Assembly (NCBI RefSeq): GCF_014207445.1
Contig: NZ_JACHEM010000008.1
Span: 62,001-126,000 of the forward strand
DNA length: 64,000 nt
From: Streptomyces candidus
GTDB lineage: Bacteria; Actinomycetota; Actinomycetes; Streptomycetales; Streptomycetaceae
Reading direction: 5' to 3'
Part shown: piece after piece, positions 51,039 to 58,247 of the stretch
Position numbering within the stretch: the first letter of the stretch is position 1
How the letters are laid out: every line of letters starts with the position of its first letter
Position numbers and translations under genes: made by a program
Notes under the pieces: generated by a model
Databases searched by the model: none
What the model was told of the DNA's origin: nothing
The model's input: the letters and a program-made list of their open reading frames with translations, nothing else

Positions 51039-51455
51039 CGGACGCCGACTGCTCTTGTCCACCCCTTGGGATATGAGCGTTCGCTCAGCGGACGCTCAAA
51101 TGCGGATAACGATCCTATTACCGTATGAGCCGAGATGCGCCGTTTACGGCCTTCGCCCGATGAGTGAGTGACCTGGGTCACATTACCGGGGCCGTAACGC
51201 GTGGTAAGACTGCACAACTCCGCCCCCGGCACCACCCCCCGCCGGGACGGAACAGGACTGGCAGACCGCCAGCGCGCACGGCCGAGGCAGCACGGATTCC
51301 ACGCAATCGCAGACGTCCCCTGTCCACGTCCACGGACGTCCACGGACTCCCGTACGCCCTGACATCGCCGATCGGACAACGGCGTTCGCTCAAGCCCGTA
51401 TTTCCGCACGCCGCGCCCTACAGCGTGGCTGTCCTGCGCCACCGAGGTAGCACCC
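51039..51455 (+). promoter_or_regulatory. Upstream region of the AGCS symporter gene
   Basis: About 415 bases with a TetR-type operator candidate (51074-51087) and a lower-GC segment around 51100-51125 (GATAACGATCCTATTACCG) that probably includes the promoter. No gene is supported. Confidence 0.4.
51074..51098. promoter_or_regulatory. TetR-type operator candidate
   Basis: TGAGCG-TT-CGCTCA is a near-perfect inverted repeat (51074-51087), and a further CGCTCA half-site lies at 51093-51098. No tetR gene is adjacent. Confidence 0.5.
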
Positions 51456-52976
51456 ATGTCACTTGACTCCATCACCAGCGACGTCAACAAAGCCGTCAAC
51501 GGCTTCTTCGAGCCGATCTCCACCTGGCTCACCGAAGTCGTCTTCTACTCCGTGCCCGTCGCCGGGACCGAACTGCCGCTCATCGTGGCCTGGCTCGTCG
51601 TCGCCGGGCTGGTCTTCACGTTCTGGTTCGGCTTCGTCCAGCTCCGCAAGTTCAAGCTGGCCCTCGACGTGGTGCGCGGGAAGTACGACGACGCGGACTC
51701 GGCCGGCGAGGTCAACCACTTCCAGGCGCTCACCGCCGCCGTCTCCGGCACCGTCGGCCTCGGCAACATCGCGGGTGTCGCCGTCGCCGTCACCATCGGC
51801 GGCCCCGGCGCGACGTTCTGGATGATCCTCTGCGGCCTGCTCGGCATGGCCACCAAGTTCGTCGAGGTCACCCTCGGTGTGAAGTACCGCGAGGTGCACG
51901 AGGACGGCACCGTCTCCGGCGGCCCCATGCACTACCTGCCCAAGGGCCTCAAGGAGCGCTTCGGCAACGGCGGACACCGACTCGGCAAGGTCCTCGCCGT
52001 GCTCGCCTCGGTGATGATCCTCTTCTTCGGTCTCTTCGGCGGCAACCTGCTGCAGGTCAACCAGAGCTACGCCCAGCTCGCCTCCGTCACCGGCGGCGAC
52101 GACGGCTTCATCGGCTCCTCCAGCGGCGCCCTCTTCTTCGGCCTGCTGATCGCCGCCCTCGTCGGCATCGTACTGATCGGCGGCATCCGCTCCATCGCCT
52201 CCGTCACCAGCCGCCTGGTCCCCGCCATGGCGATCATGTACGTGCTCGCCTGCCTGACCGTCATCCTCGTCAACGTCACCGCGGTGCCCGCCGCCATCGG
52301 CACGATCTTCACCGAGGCGTTCAACCCCCAGGGCGTCGCGGGCGGCCTCATCGGCGCACTGATCGTCGGCTTCAAGCGGGCCGCGTTCTCCAACGAGGCC
52401 GGTCTCGGCTCCGCGCCGATCGCCCACTCCGCGGTAAAGACCAAGCACCCGGCGAGCGAGGGCCTGGTCGCCCTGCTGGAGCCGTTCATCGACACGGTCG
52501 TCATCTGCACCATGACCGCGCTGACCATCGTCGTCGCCAACCCGGCGAGCTGGCTGAAGGCCCGCGAGACGAAGGAGGACATCGGCGGCGTCACCATCAC
52601 CTCCGACGCCTTCGCCACCGTGATGCCCTGGTTCCCCATGCTGCTGACCGTCGCGGTCCTGCTGTTCGCCTTCTCCACGGTGCTCACCTGGGGCTACTAC
52701 GGTCTCAAGGCCTGGTCGTACCTCTTCGGCCGCAGCAAGGCCAGCGAGATCACCTTCAAGGTCCTCTACAGCATCGGCGCCGCCTCCGGTGCGATGCTCT
52801 CGCTGTCGACCCTGTTCGACATGGCCGACGCGGTGCTCTTCATGCTCGCCGTGTTCAACATCATCGGGCTCTACCTGCTCGCCCCGGTCGTCAAGCGCGA
52901 GCTGGCCTCCTTCCTGGAGTACGCGAAGGGCCGCAAGGCCGACGCGCTGCGGAAGACGGCCGAACCGGTCGAATAA
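51456..52976 (+). CDS. Alanine/glycine:cation symporter (AGCS family)
   Basis: A 506-residue membrane transporter with about ten helices. AVSGTVGLGNIAGVAVA (about 89-105), SGGPMHYL, and GFKRAAFSNEAGLGSAPIAH (about 305-324) are family signatures. It imports alanine or glycine with Na+ or H+. It is monocistronic and followed by a 15-bp terminator. Confidence 0.94.
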   Translation: MSLDSITSDVNKAVNGFFEPISTWLTEVVFYSVPVAGTELPLIVAWLVVAGLVFTFWFGFVQLRKFKLALDVVRGKYDDADSAGEVNHFQALTAAVSGTVGLGNIAGVAVAVTIGGPGATFWMILCGLLGMATKFVEVTLGVKYREVHEDGTVSGGPMHYLPKGLKERFGNGGHRLGKVLAVLASVMILFFGLFGGNLLQVNQSYAQLASVTGGDDGFIGSSSGALFFGLLIAALVGIVLIGGIRSIASVTSRLVPAMAIMYVLACLTVILVNVTAVPAAIGTIFTEAFNPQGVAGGLIGALIVGFKRAAFSNEAGLGSAPIAHSAVKTKHPASEGLVALLEPFIDTVVICTMTALTIVVANPASWLKARETKEDIGGVTITSDAFATVMPWFPMLLTVAVLLFAFSTVLTWGYYGLKAWSYLFGRSKASEITFKVLYSIGAASGAMLSLSTLFDMADAVLFMLAVFNIIGLYLLAPVVKRELASFLEYAKGRKADALRKTAEPVE

Positions 52977-53008
52977 CCCGCCGCCGGCACCCCGGCCGTC
53001 CAGCATGC

Positions 53009-53045
53009 GGTCCCGCCCGTACCATCCCTCGGTACGGGCGGGACC
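53009..53045 (+). terminator. 15-bp hairpin after the AGCS gene
   Basis: Perfect arms at 53009-53023 and 53031-53045, loop ATCCCTC, then CTTT. The following ATG lies 20 bases on. Confidence 0.85.
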
Positions 53046-53065
53046 CTTTGCATATCCTGGCCCGC

Positions 53066-53482
53066 ATGCTGACCCTTTCCCGCACCCTGTACGACCAGAT
53101 CGTCGCCCACGCGCGCGCCGACCACCCCGACGAGGCGTGCGGCATGGTCGCGGGCCCCGAGGGCACCGGCCGCCCCGAGCGGTTCATCCCCATGCTCAAC
53201 GCGGCCCGCTCGCCCACCTTCTACGAGTTCGACTCCGGCGACCTGCTGAAGCTCTACCGCGAGATGGACGACCGGGACGAGGAACCGGTGATCGTCTACC
53301 ACTCGCACACCGCGACCGAGGCCTACCCCTCCCGCACGGACGTCACCTACGCGAACGAGCCCGGCGCGCACTACGTCCTGGTCTCCACCGCGGACACCGA
53401 CGGCCTCGGCGACTTCCAGTTCCGTTCGTACCGGATCGTGGACGGAGTGATCACGGAGGAGGAGGTCCAGGTCGTGGGCTAG
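53066..53482 (+). CDS. JAMM/MPN metallopeptidase (Mec-type)
   Basis: A 138-residue zinc peptidase of the JAMM class. The motif HSHTATEAYPSRTD (about 80-93) gives two His and one Asp metal ligands, with a conserved Glu earlier (DEACGMVAG, about 23). The mycobacterial homologue Mec+ releases cysteine from the CysO-cysteine adduct; related enzymes remove short C-terminal tails from sulfur-carrier proteins. The CysO here ends GGSR, so both jobs are plausible. It is not adjacent to cysO: a B12 importer lies between. Confidence 0.9.
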   Translation: MLTLSRTLYDQIVAHARADHPDEACGMVAGPEGTGRPERFIPMLNAARSPTFYEFDSGDLLKLYREMDDRDEEPVIVYHSHTATEAYPSRTDVTYANEPGAHYVLVSTADTDGLGDFQFRSYRIVDGVITEEEVQVVG

Positions 53483-53550
53483 CGGCCGGACACGGACATC
53501 CCTCCCGCAACCACCGCGCCCTTCCCGCCCGGACCCGCGACGACGGTACC

Positions 53551-53580
53551 CGGACCGCACCGGACCGCACCGGACCGCGC
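53551..53580. repeat. Three 10-bp tandem repeats
   Basis: CGGACCGCAC at 53551-53560 and 53561-53570, and CGGACCGCGC at 53571-53580, just before the riboswitch. Confidence 0.8.
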
Positions 53581-53607
53581 TGGCCGCGCCGGCCCCCCGC
53601 CGCGGCC

Positions 53608-53786
53608 GGTGCGGACCGCCCACGTCCCGGGTGAGACACTGTGGCCGACTTGGGCGGCAGGACCCAGGAAGCCGGTGCGAATCCGGTGCGGTCCCGCCAC
53701 TGTGACCAGACGCGAGCGTCTGCCAGCCAGGAACTGACCTGCCGCCTCCCATCCGCACCAGGGGACGAGGACATCCCCCAAGGAGG
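53608..53786 (+). promoter_or_regulatory. Cobalamin riboswitch
   Basis: The core carries the conserved cobalamin aptamer (AGGAAGCCGGTGCGAATCCGG at 53666-53686 and the GCCACTGT B12 box at 53696-53703). The P1-like stem is visible: GGTGCGGA (53608-53615) pairs with TCCGCACC (53752-53759), and a hairpin AGACGC/GCGTCT lies at 53707-53720. The downstream GGGGA/TCCCC hairpin (53761-53778) lies against the AAGGAGG ribosome site, so it probably controls translation: B12 bound, translation off. It precedes the BtuF gene. Confidence 0.93.
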
Positions 53787-53793
53787 CCCCCGC

Positions 53794-54795
53794 ATGCCCG
53801 TTCGCCGTACCCGCACCGCGCTCGTCCTGACCGCCGCAGCCGCCACCCTGCTCCCGCTCACCGCCTGCGCGGGCGGCACACAGGACGCCACCGGCACCAA
53901 GGACGACGCCAAGGCCGCCCCCGGCTTCCCGTACACCGTCGAGAACTGCGGCGTGAGGACCACCTTCACCAAGCCCCCCGCGCGCGCCCTGGCGATGAAC
54001 CAGCACGCCACCGAGATCCTCCTGGAGCTGGGCCTGGCCTCCTCCGTCACCGGCAGCGCCTACCTCGACGACAAGGTCCTGCCGAAGTACGAGAAGGACT
54101 ACGCGAAGATCCCCGTCGTCGCCAAGGAGTACCCCTCCAAGGAGAAGCTCCTGGCGGCCAACCCCGACTTCGTGTACGGCGGTTACGCCTCCGCCTTCGA
54201 CCCCAAGCAGGGCCGCGGCCGCGAGGATCTCAAGAAGTCCGGCATCGACTCCCGGCTGAACATCGAGTACTGCACCGAGGGCTCCAGCGCCGTCGACGAC
54301 ATCTACCGCGAGGTCACCGAGGTCGGCCGCACCTTCGGCGTCGGCGCCCGCGCCGACAGCTGGGTCGCCGCCGCGAAGAAGACCGTCGACGACACCGCCG
54401 CCGCACTCAAGGGCGTCGAGCCGGTCAGCGTCTTCGCCTACGACAGCGGCGACAAGACCGCCTCCACCGCCGGCGGCAAGGGCATCGCCAACGAGATGAT
54501 CACCCGGGCGGGCGGCACCAACGTCATGGCGGACGTCCCCAAACCCTTCGCCGACGCCTCCTGGGAACAGGTCGTCACCCGCAAGCCCGACGTCATCATG
54601 ATCATCGACTACGGGTCGACGACCGTCGAGCAGAAAAAGAAGCGCCTCCTCGACGACCCCGCCCTCAAGGACGTCCCGGCGATCAAGAACAAGAAGTTCG
54701 CCGTCATGCCCCTGTCCGAACTCGTCGTGGGCGTCCGCGCACCCGCCGCCATCGAACGCCTCGCCCACCAGCTCCACCCCGAACTCAAGAAGTAA
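53794..54795 (+). CDS. btuF: Cobalamin-type ABC substrate-binding lipoprotein
   Basis: A 333-residue periplasmic-type binding protein of the TroA/BtuF/FecB class. A lipoprotein signal ends in LTAC (about residue 24). The binding domain has two lobes around RALAMNQHATEILLELGL and NPDFVYGG. The riboswitch just upstream makes corrinoid the most likely ligand, though the same fold also binds siderophores. AAGGAGG lies eight bases before the ATG. The second gene starts six bases after the stop. Confidence 0.88.
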   Translation: MPVRRTRTALVLTAAAATLLPLTACAGGTQDATGTKDDAKAAPGFPYTVENCGVRTTFTKPPARALAMNQHATEILLELGLASSVTGSAYLDDKVLPKYEKDYAKIPVVAKEYPSKEKLLAANPDFVYGGYASAFDPKQGRGREDLKKSGIDSRLNIEYCTEGSSAVDDIYREVTEVGRTFGVGARADSWVAAAKKTVDDTAAALKGVEPVSVFAYDSGDKTASTAGGKGIANEMITRAGGTNVMADVPKPFADASWEQVVTRKPDVIMIIDYGSTTVEQKKKRLLDDPALKDVPAIKNKKFAVMPLSELVVGVRAPAAIERLAHQLHPELKK

Positions 54796-54801
54796 CCGGC
54801 C

Positions 54802-55848
54802 GTGAGCTGCAAGACCCCGCCCGCCCGCGGGCCGCTGCGCTACACCCTCGTCCTCACCGTCCTCGCCGCCGCCCTCGCGGCGGCGATGGTCGCCGGACTC
54901 GCCCTCGGGCAGGTCCGGATACCCGCGGCCCAGGTCCTCGGCATCGTCACCGGCGGCGCCGAACCCAGCCCCTTCCGCACGATCGTGCTCGACGTGCGGA
55001 TGCCACGCGTCCTTCTCGCAGCGGTCGTCGGGGCCGGACTCGCGGTCGTCGGCACGGTTCTCCAGGCCCTCGTACGCAACCCGCTCGCCGACCCGTACCT
55101 GCTCGGCATCTCCTCCGGCGCGTCGGCGGGCGTCGTGCTCGTCATCGTCTTCGGCCTCGGCAGCTCCCTGGGACTGGCCACCACCGTCACCATGCCCGCC
55201 GGAGCCTTCGCCGGATCACTGCTCGCCCTCGTCCTCGTTTACACCCTGGCCCGCCGCGGCGGACAGATGACCGGCACCCGCCTCGTCCTCGCCGGCGTCG
55301 CCGTCGCGTACATCCTGTCCGCCCTCACCAGCCTCGTCATGGTCACCTCCGCGAAGCGCGAGCACTTCCAGGAGGCCATGTACTGGACCCTCGGCGGTCT
55401 CGGCAGCGCCCGCTGGGACATGCTGCCGCTGCCCGCCGTCGTCCTCGCCGCCGGAACCGCGCTGCTCGTCGCCCTCGCCAGGCCGCTGGACCTGATGCTG
55501 GTGGGAGAGGAGGGAGCGACGGTCCTCGGACTCGACACCTCCCGCTTCCGGGCCTGGGTCTTCGTACTCACCTCCCTCGTCACCGGCGTCCTCGTCGCCG
55601 TCTCCGGCGCCATCGGCTTCATCGGCCTGCTCGTCCCGCACGCCGCCCGCATGCTCGTCGGCGCCTCCCACCGCACCCTGCTGCCCGTCGTCGCGCTCGC
55701 CGGAGCCGCCTTCCTCGTCCTCGCCGACCTCGGCGCCCGCGTCATCGCCGAACCCCAGGACATCCCCGTCGGCATCCTCACCGCCCTCGTCGGCGGCCCG
55801 TTCTTCCTGTGGCTGCTGCGCCGCCGCCCCGAAGGAGCACCGGCATGA
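54802..55848 (+). CDS. btuC: FecCD/BtuC-type ABC permease
   Basis: A 348-residue permease with about ten helices. RNPLADPYLLGISSGASAG (about 95-115) is the family's signature and GAIGFIGLLVPHAARML (about 265-281) the ATPase-docking region. The GTG start is close to the preceding stop. It is likely to form the importer with the adjacent BtuF and BtuD proteins. Its last codons were caught in a 32-bp duplication. Confidence 0.9.
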   Translation: MSCKTPPARGPLRYTLVLTVLAAALAAAMVAGLALGQVRIPAAQVLGIVTGGAEPSPFRTIVLDVRMPRVLLAAVVGAGLAVVGTVLQALVRNPLADPYLLGISSGASAGVVLVIVFGLGSSLGLATTVTMPAGAFAGSLLALVLVYTLARRGGQMTGTRLVLAGVAVAYILSALTSLVMVTSAKREHFQEAMYWTLGGLGSARWDMLPLPAVVLAAGTALLVALARPLDLMLVGEEGATVLGLDTSRFRAWVFVLTSLVTGVLVAVSGAIGFIGLLVPHAARMLVGASHRTLLPVVALAGAAFLVLADLGARVIAEPQDIPVGILTALVGGPFFLWLLRRRPEGAPA

Positions 55849-55892
55849 GCGTCCTGCGCACCGAAGGAGCACCGGCGTGAGCGTCCTGCGCA
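55829..55892 (+). repeat. 32-bp tandem duplication at the permease/ATPase junction
   Basis: Two 32-base copies, 55829-55860 and 55861-55892, differ at one position (ATG in the first, GTG in the second). Each covers the end of the permease gene, a ribosome site and the start of the ATPase gene. Confidence 0.92.
55845..55880 (+). CDS. 11-codon mini-ORF created by duplication
   Basis: The ATG of the first repeat copy opens MSVLRTEGAPA and then a TGA. It overlaps the permease stop (ATGA) and the ATPase start (GTGA), so it is coupled at both ends. Its residues join the start of the ATPase to the end of the permease. It has a GAAGGAG ribosome site and could act as a coupling relay; it is not expected to have a protein function of its own. 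Confidence 0.4.
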   Translation: MSVLRTEGAPA

Positions 55893-56650
55893 CAGAAGGG
55901 CTGAGCTACGGCACCGACGGCCGCCACCTCGTCGACGCCGTAGACATCGAGGCCGGCGAGGGCGAGACCGTCGGACTCGTCGGCCCCAACGGCAGCGGCA
56001 AGACCACCCTCCTGCGCTGCGTCTACGGCACCCTCGCCCCCACCCACGGCCGCGCCCTCCTCGACGGCGAGGACCTGCACGCCATGGGCGCCAAGAAGCG
56101 CGCCCAGCGCCTGGCGACCGTCCCGCAGGACGGGCAGGCGGTCTTCGAACTGACCGTGCGGGAAGTCGTCGCGATGGGCCGCTCCCCGCACAAGAAGTTC
56201 TGGGAGGCCGACACCGCCGCCGACGCGGTCCTCGTACGGGACGCCCTGGAGCGGGTCGGAATCGGCGGCCTCGCCGACCGAGCCTTCCCCTCCCTCTCCG
56301 GCGGTGAACGCCAACGCGCCCTCGTGGCGCGGGCATTGGTGCAGCAACCCGCCCTCGTCGTCCTCGACGAGCCCACCAACCACCTCGACATCCGCTACCA
56401 GCTCGAAGTCCTCACCCTCGTACGCGACCTGGGCACCACCAACCTCCTCGCCCTGCACGACCTCAACCTCGCCGCGTACTACTGCGACCGCCTCTACGTC
56501 CTCGACAGCGGCCGGATCGTCGCCTCCGGCACCCCCAAGGAAGTCCTCACACCCGGCCTCCTCCGGCAGGTCTACGGCGTGGACGCCGAGGTCGGCAGCC
56601 ACCCGACGACCGGTGCGCCGACCGTCGTCTACCTCCCGCCGTCCGCATAA
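55877..56650 (+). CDS. btuD: ABC transporter ATPase (BtuD/FecE type)
   Basis: A 257-residue ATPase with Walker A GPNGSGKTT (about 36-44), Q-loop PQDGQAVF, signature LSGGERQRA (about 141-149), Walker B LVVLDEPTNHLD and the H-loop ALHDLN. It powers the corrinoid importer. The GTG lies in the second repeat copy behind a GGAG site. The original start was probably the ATG of the first copy. Confidence 0.92.
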   Translation: MSVLRTEGLSYGTDGRHLVDAVDIEAGEGETVGLVGPNGSGKTTLLRCVYGTLAPTHGRALLDGEDLHAMGAKKRAQRLATVPQDGQAVFELTVREVVAMGRSPHKKFWEADTAADAVLVRDALERVGIGGLADRAFPSLSGGERQRALVARALVQQPALVVLDEPTNHLDIRYQLEVLTLVRDLGTTNLLALHDLNLAAYYCDRLYVLDSGRIVASGTPKEVLTPGLLRQVYGVDAEVGSHPTTGAPTVVYLPPSA

Positions 56651-56665
56651 CGGAAGCATCCTGCT

Positions 56666-56687
56666 CGGCATGTGAGACCACATGCCG
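56666..56687 (+). terminator. 9-bp hairpin after the B12 operon
   Basis: CGGCATGTG and CACATGCCG flank an AGAC loop 16 bases past the ATPase stop. Confidence 0.7.
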
Positions 56688-56719
56688 GGAAACGGGCCGG
56701 GAATCTATACGATGACCGC

Positions 56720-56830
56720 ATGGTTGCCCATGACGTGACAGCGAAGACGACGCCGAGCAGCACCGTGCTGCTTGTTGCGCGCCTGCACGTCGACCTGTGC
56801 AGGCTCGACAGCGCCATCTGTACGGCCTGA
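56720..56830 (+). CDS. Cysteine-type leader peptide upstream of cysO
   Basis: A 36-residue peptide, starting MVAHDVT and ending in RLHVDLCRLDSAICTA, with two cysteines. The HVDLCRL-SAIC motif is that of the actinobacterial sulfur-gene leader peptides, in which ribosome stalling at cysteine codons when cysteine is scarce raises downstream expression. It precedes cysO by 100 bases and the TATACGATG stretch at its front is a likely -10. It is too short to be an enzyme. Confidence 0.8.
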   Translation: MVAHDVTAKTTPSSTVLLVARLHVDLCRLDSAICTA

Positions 56831-56930
56831 AGCACCGCACGTCTGCGAACACGCATGCCCCCGCGCGGGGGGACGAGCCGCCGCGCGCCCTTCACGCACG
56901 TACAACGCCCTCCCGACAGGAGCCCACGCC

Positions 56931-57215
56931 ATGGCCATCGAGGTCCGCATCCCCACCATCCTCCGCACCCACACCGACGGCGCGAAGGCCGTCGAAGGCA
57001 GCGGCGACACCCTCGCCGACCTCTTCGCCGACCTGGAGACCCGCCACGCCGGCATCCAGGAGCGCATCGTGGAGAAGGACAAGGGCCAGCTGCGCCGCTT
57101 CGTCAACGTCTACCTCAACGACGAGGACGTCCGCTTCCTCGACGGCATCTCCACCAAGCTCGCCGACGGCGACAGCGTGACGATCCTGCCCGCCGTCGCG
57201 GGCGGCTCCCGCTGA
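56931..57215 (+). CDS. cysO: CysO-type sulfur carrier (ThiS/MoaD family)
   Basis: A 94-residue ubiquitin-fold protein that carries sulfide as a C-terminal thiocarboxylate to CysM for cysteine synthesis. IPTILRTHTDGAKAVEG, RFVNVYLNDEDVRFLDG and DSVTILPAVAGG match mycobacterial CysO closely. The mature end must be Gly-Gly, but here Ser-Arg follows (GGSR), so a protease must trim it; the Mec-type JAMM peptidase at 53066 is the natural candidate. The cysM ATG starts two bases after its stop. Confidence 0.93.
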   Translation: MAIEVRIPTILRTHTDGAKAVEGSGDTLADLFADLETRHAGIQERIVEKDKGQLRRFVNVYLNDEDVRFLDGISTKLADGDSVTILPAVAGGSR

Positions 57216-57216
57216 C

Positions 57217-58167
57217 ATGCGCTACGACTCCCCGCTCGCCGCCGTGGGCAACACCCCCCTCGTACGGCTGCCCCGCCTCTCGCCCTCCGACGACGTACGG
57301 ATCTGGGCGAAGCTGGAGGACCGCAACCCGACCGGCTCCATCAAGGACCGCCCCGCGCTCCACATGGTCGAACAGGCCGAGAAGGACGGGCGGCTGACAC
57401 CCGGCTGCACCATCCTGGAGCCGACCAGCGGCAACACCGGCATCTCCCTGGCCATGGCCGCCCGGCTCAAGGGCTACCGCATCGTCTGCGTCATGCCCGA
57501 GAACACCTCCCGGGAACGCCGCGACCTGCTCACCATGTGGGGTGCGGAAATCATCCCGTCCCCCGCGGCGGGCGGCTCCAACACGGCCGTACGGGTCGCC
57601 AAGGAACTCGGCGCGAAGAACCCCGACTGGGTGATGCTCTACCAGTACGGCAACCCCGACAACGCCGGCGCCCACTACGCCACCACCGGCCCCGAGATCC
57701 TCACCGACCTCCCCGCGATCACCCACTTCGTCGCGGGCCTGGGCACCACCGGCACCCTCATGGGCGTCGGCCGCTACCTCCGCGAGCACAAGCCCGACGT
57801 GAAGATCGTCGCCGCCGAACCGCGCTACGACGACCTCGTGTACGGCCTGCGCAACCTCGACGAGGGCTTCGTCCCCGAGCTGTACGACGCCTCCGTCCTC
57901 ACCACCCGCTTCTCCGTCGGCTCCGCCGACGCCGTCACCCGCACCCGCGAACTCCTCCAGCAGGAGGGCATCTTCGCGGGCGTCTCCACGGGAGCCGCCC
58001 TGCACGCGGCGATCGGCGTCGGGAAGAAGGCGCTCAAGGCGGGGGAGAGCGCCGACATCGTCTTCGTCGTCGCCGACGGCGGCTGGAAGTACCTCTCCAC
58101 CGGCGTCTACACCGCCCCCACCACCGAGGCCGCCATCGACACCCTGCAGGGCCAGCTCTGGGCCTAG
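57217..58167 (+). CDS. cysM: CysO-dependent cysteine synthase CysM
   Basis: A 316-residue PLP enzyme of the cysteine synthase family. NPTGSIKDRPAL contains the PLP lysine (about 49); EPTSGNTGISLA and GLGTTGTLMGVGRYL are the phosphate-binding and cofactor regions. It couples O-phosphoserine with the CysO thiocarboxylate to form CysO-cysteine. The C-terminus is close to mycobacterial CysM in length. Co-transcribed with cysO under the leader-peptide control and closed by an 18-bp terminator. Confidence 0.93.
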   Translation: MRYDSPLAAVGNTPLVRLPRLSPSDDVRIWAKLEDRNPTGSIKDRPALHMVEQAEKDGRLTPGCTILEPTSGNTGISLAMAARLKGYRIVCVMPENTSRERRDLLTMWGAEIIPSPAAGGSNTAVRVAKELGAKNPDWVMLYQYGNPDNAGAHYATTGPEILTDLPAITHFVAGLGTTGTLMGVGRYLREHKPDVKIVAAEPRYDDLVYGLRNLDEGFVPELYDASVLTTRFSVGSADAVTRTRELLQQEGIFAGVSTGAALHAAIGVGKKALKAGESADIVFVVADGGWKYLSTGVYTAPTTEAAIDTLQGQLWA

Positions 58168-58189
58168 GCCCCGGCAGCCATGCACACGA

Positions 58190-58229
58190 GAAGGGGTCCG
58201 GCACACCACACGGTGTGCCGGACCCCTTC
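58190..58229. terminator. 18-bp bidirectional terminator
   Basis: Perfect arms at 58190-58207 and 58212-58229 around ACAC lie between the convergent cysM and acyltransferase genes. Confidence 0.9.
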
Positions 58230-58247
58230 ACGCACGTACGGCAGGAC

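Noticed and set aside
51459..53006. 515-codon minus-strand frame opposite the AGCS symporter
   Set aside because: Rich in Gly/Asp/Glu with no recognisable domain; the symporter on the other strand explains the region.
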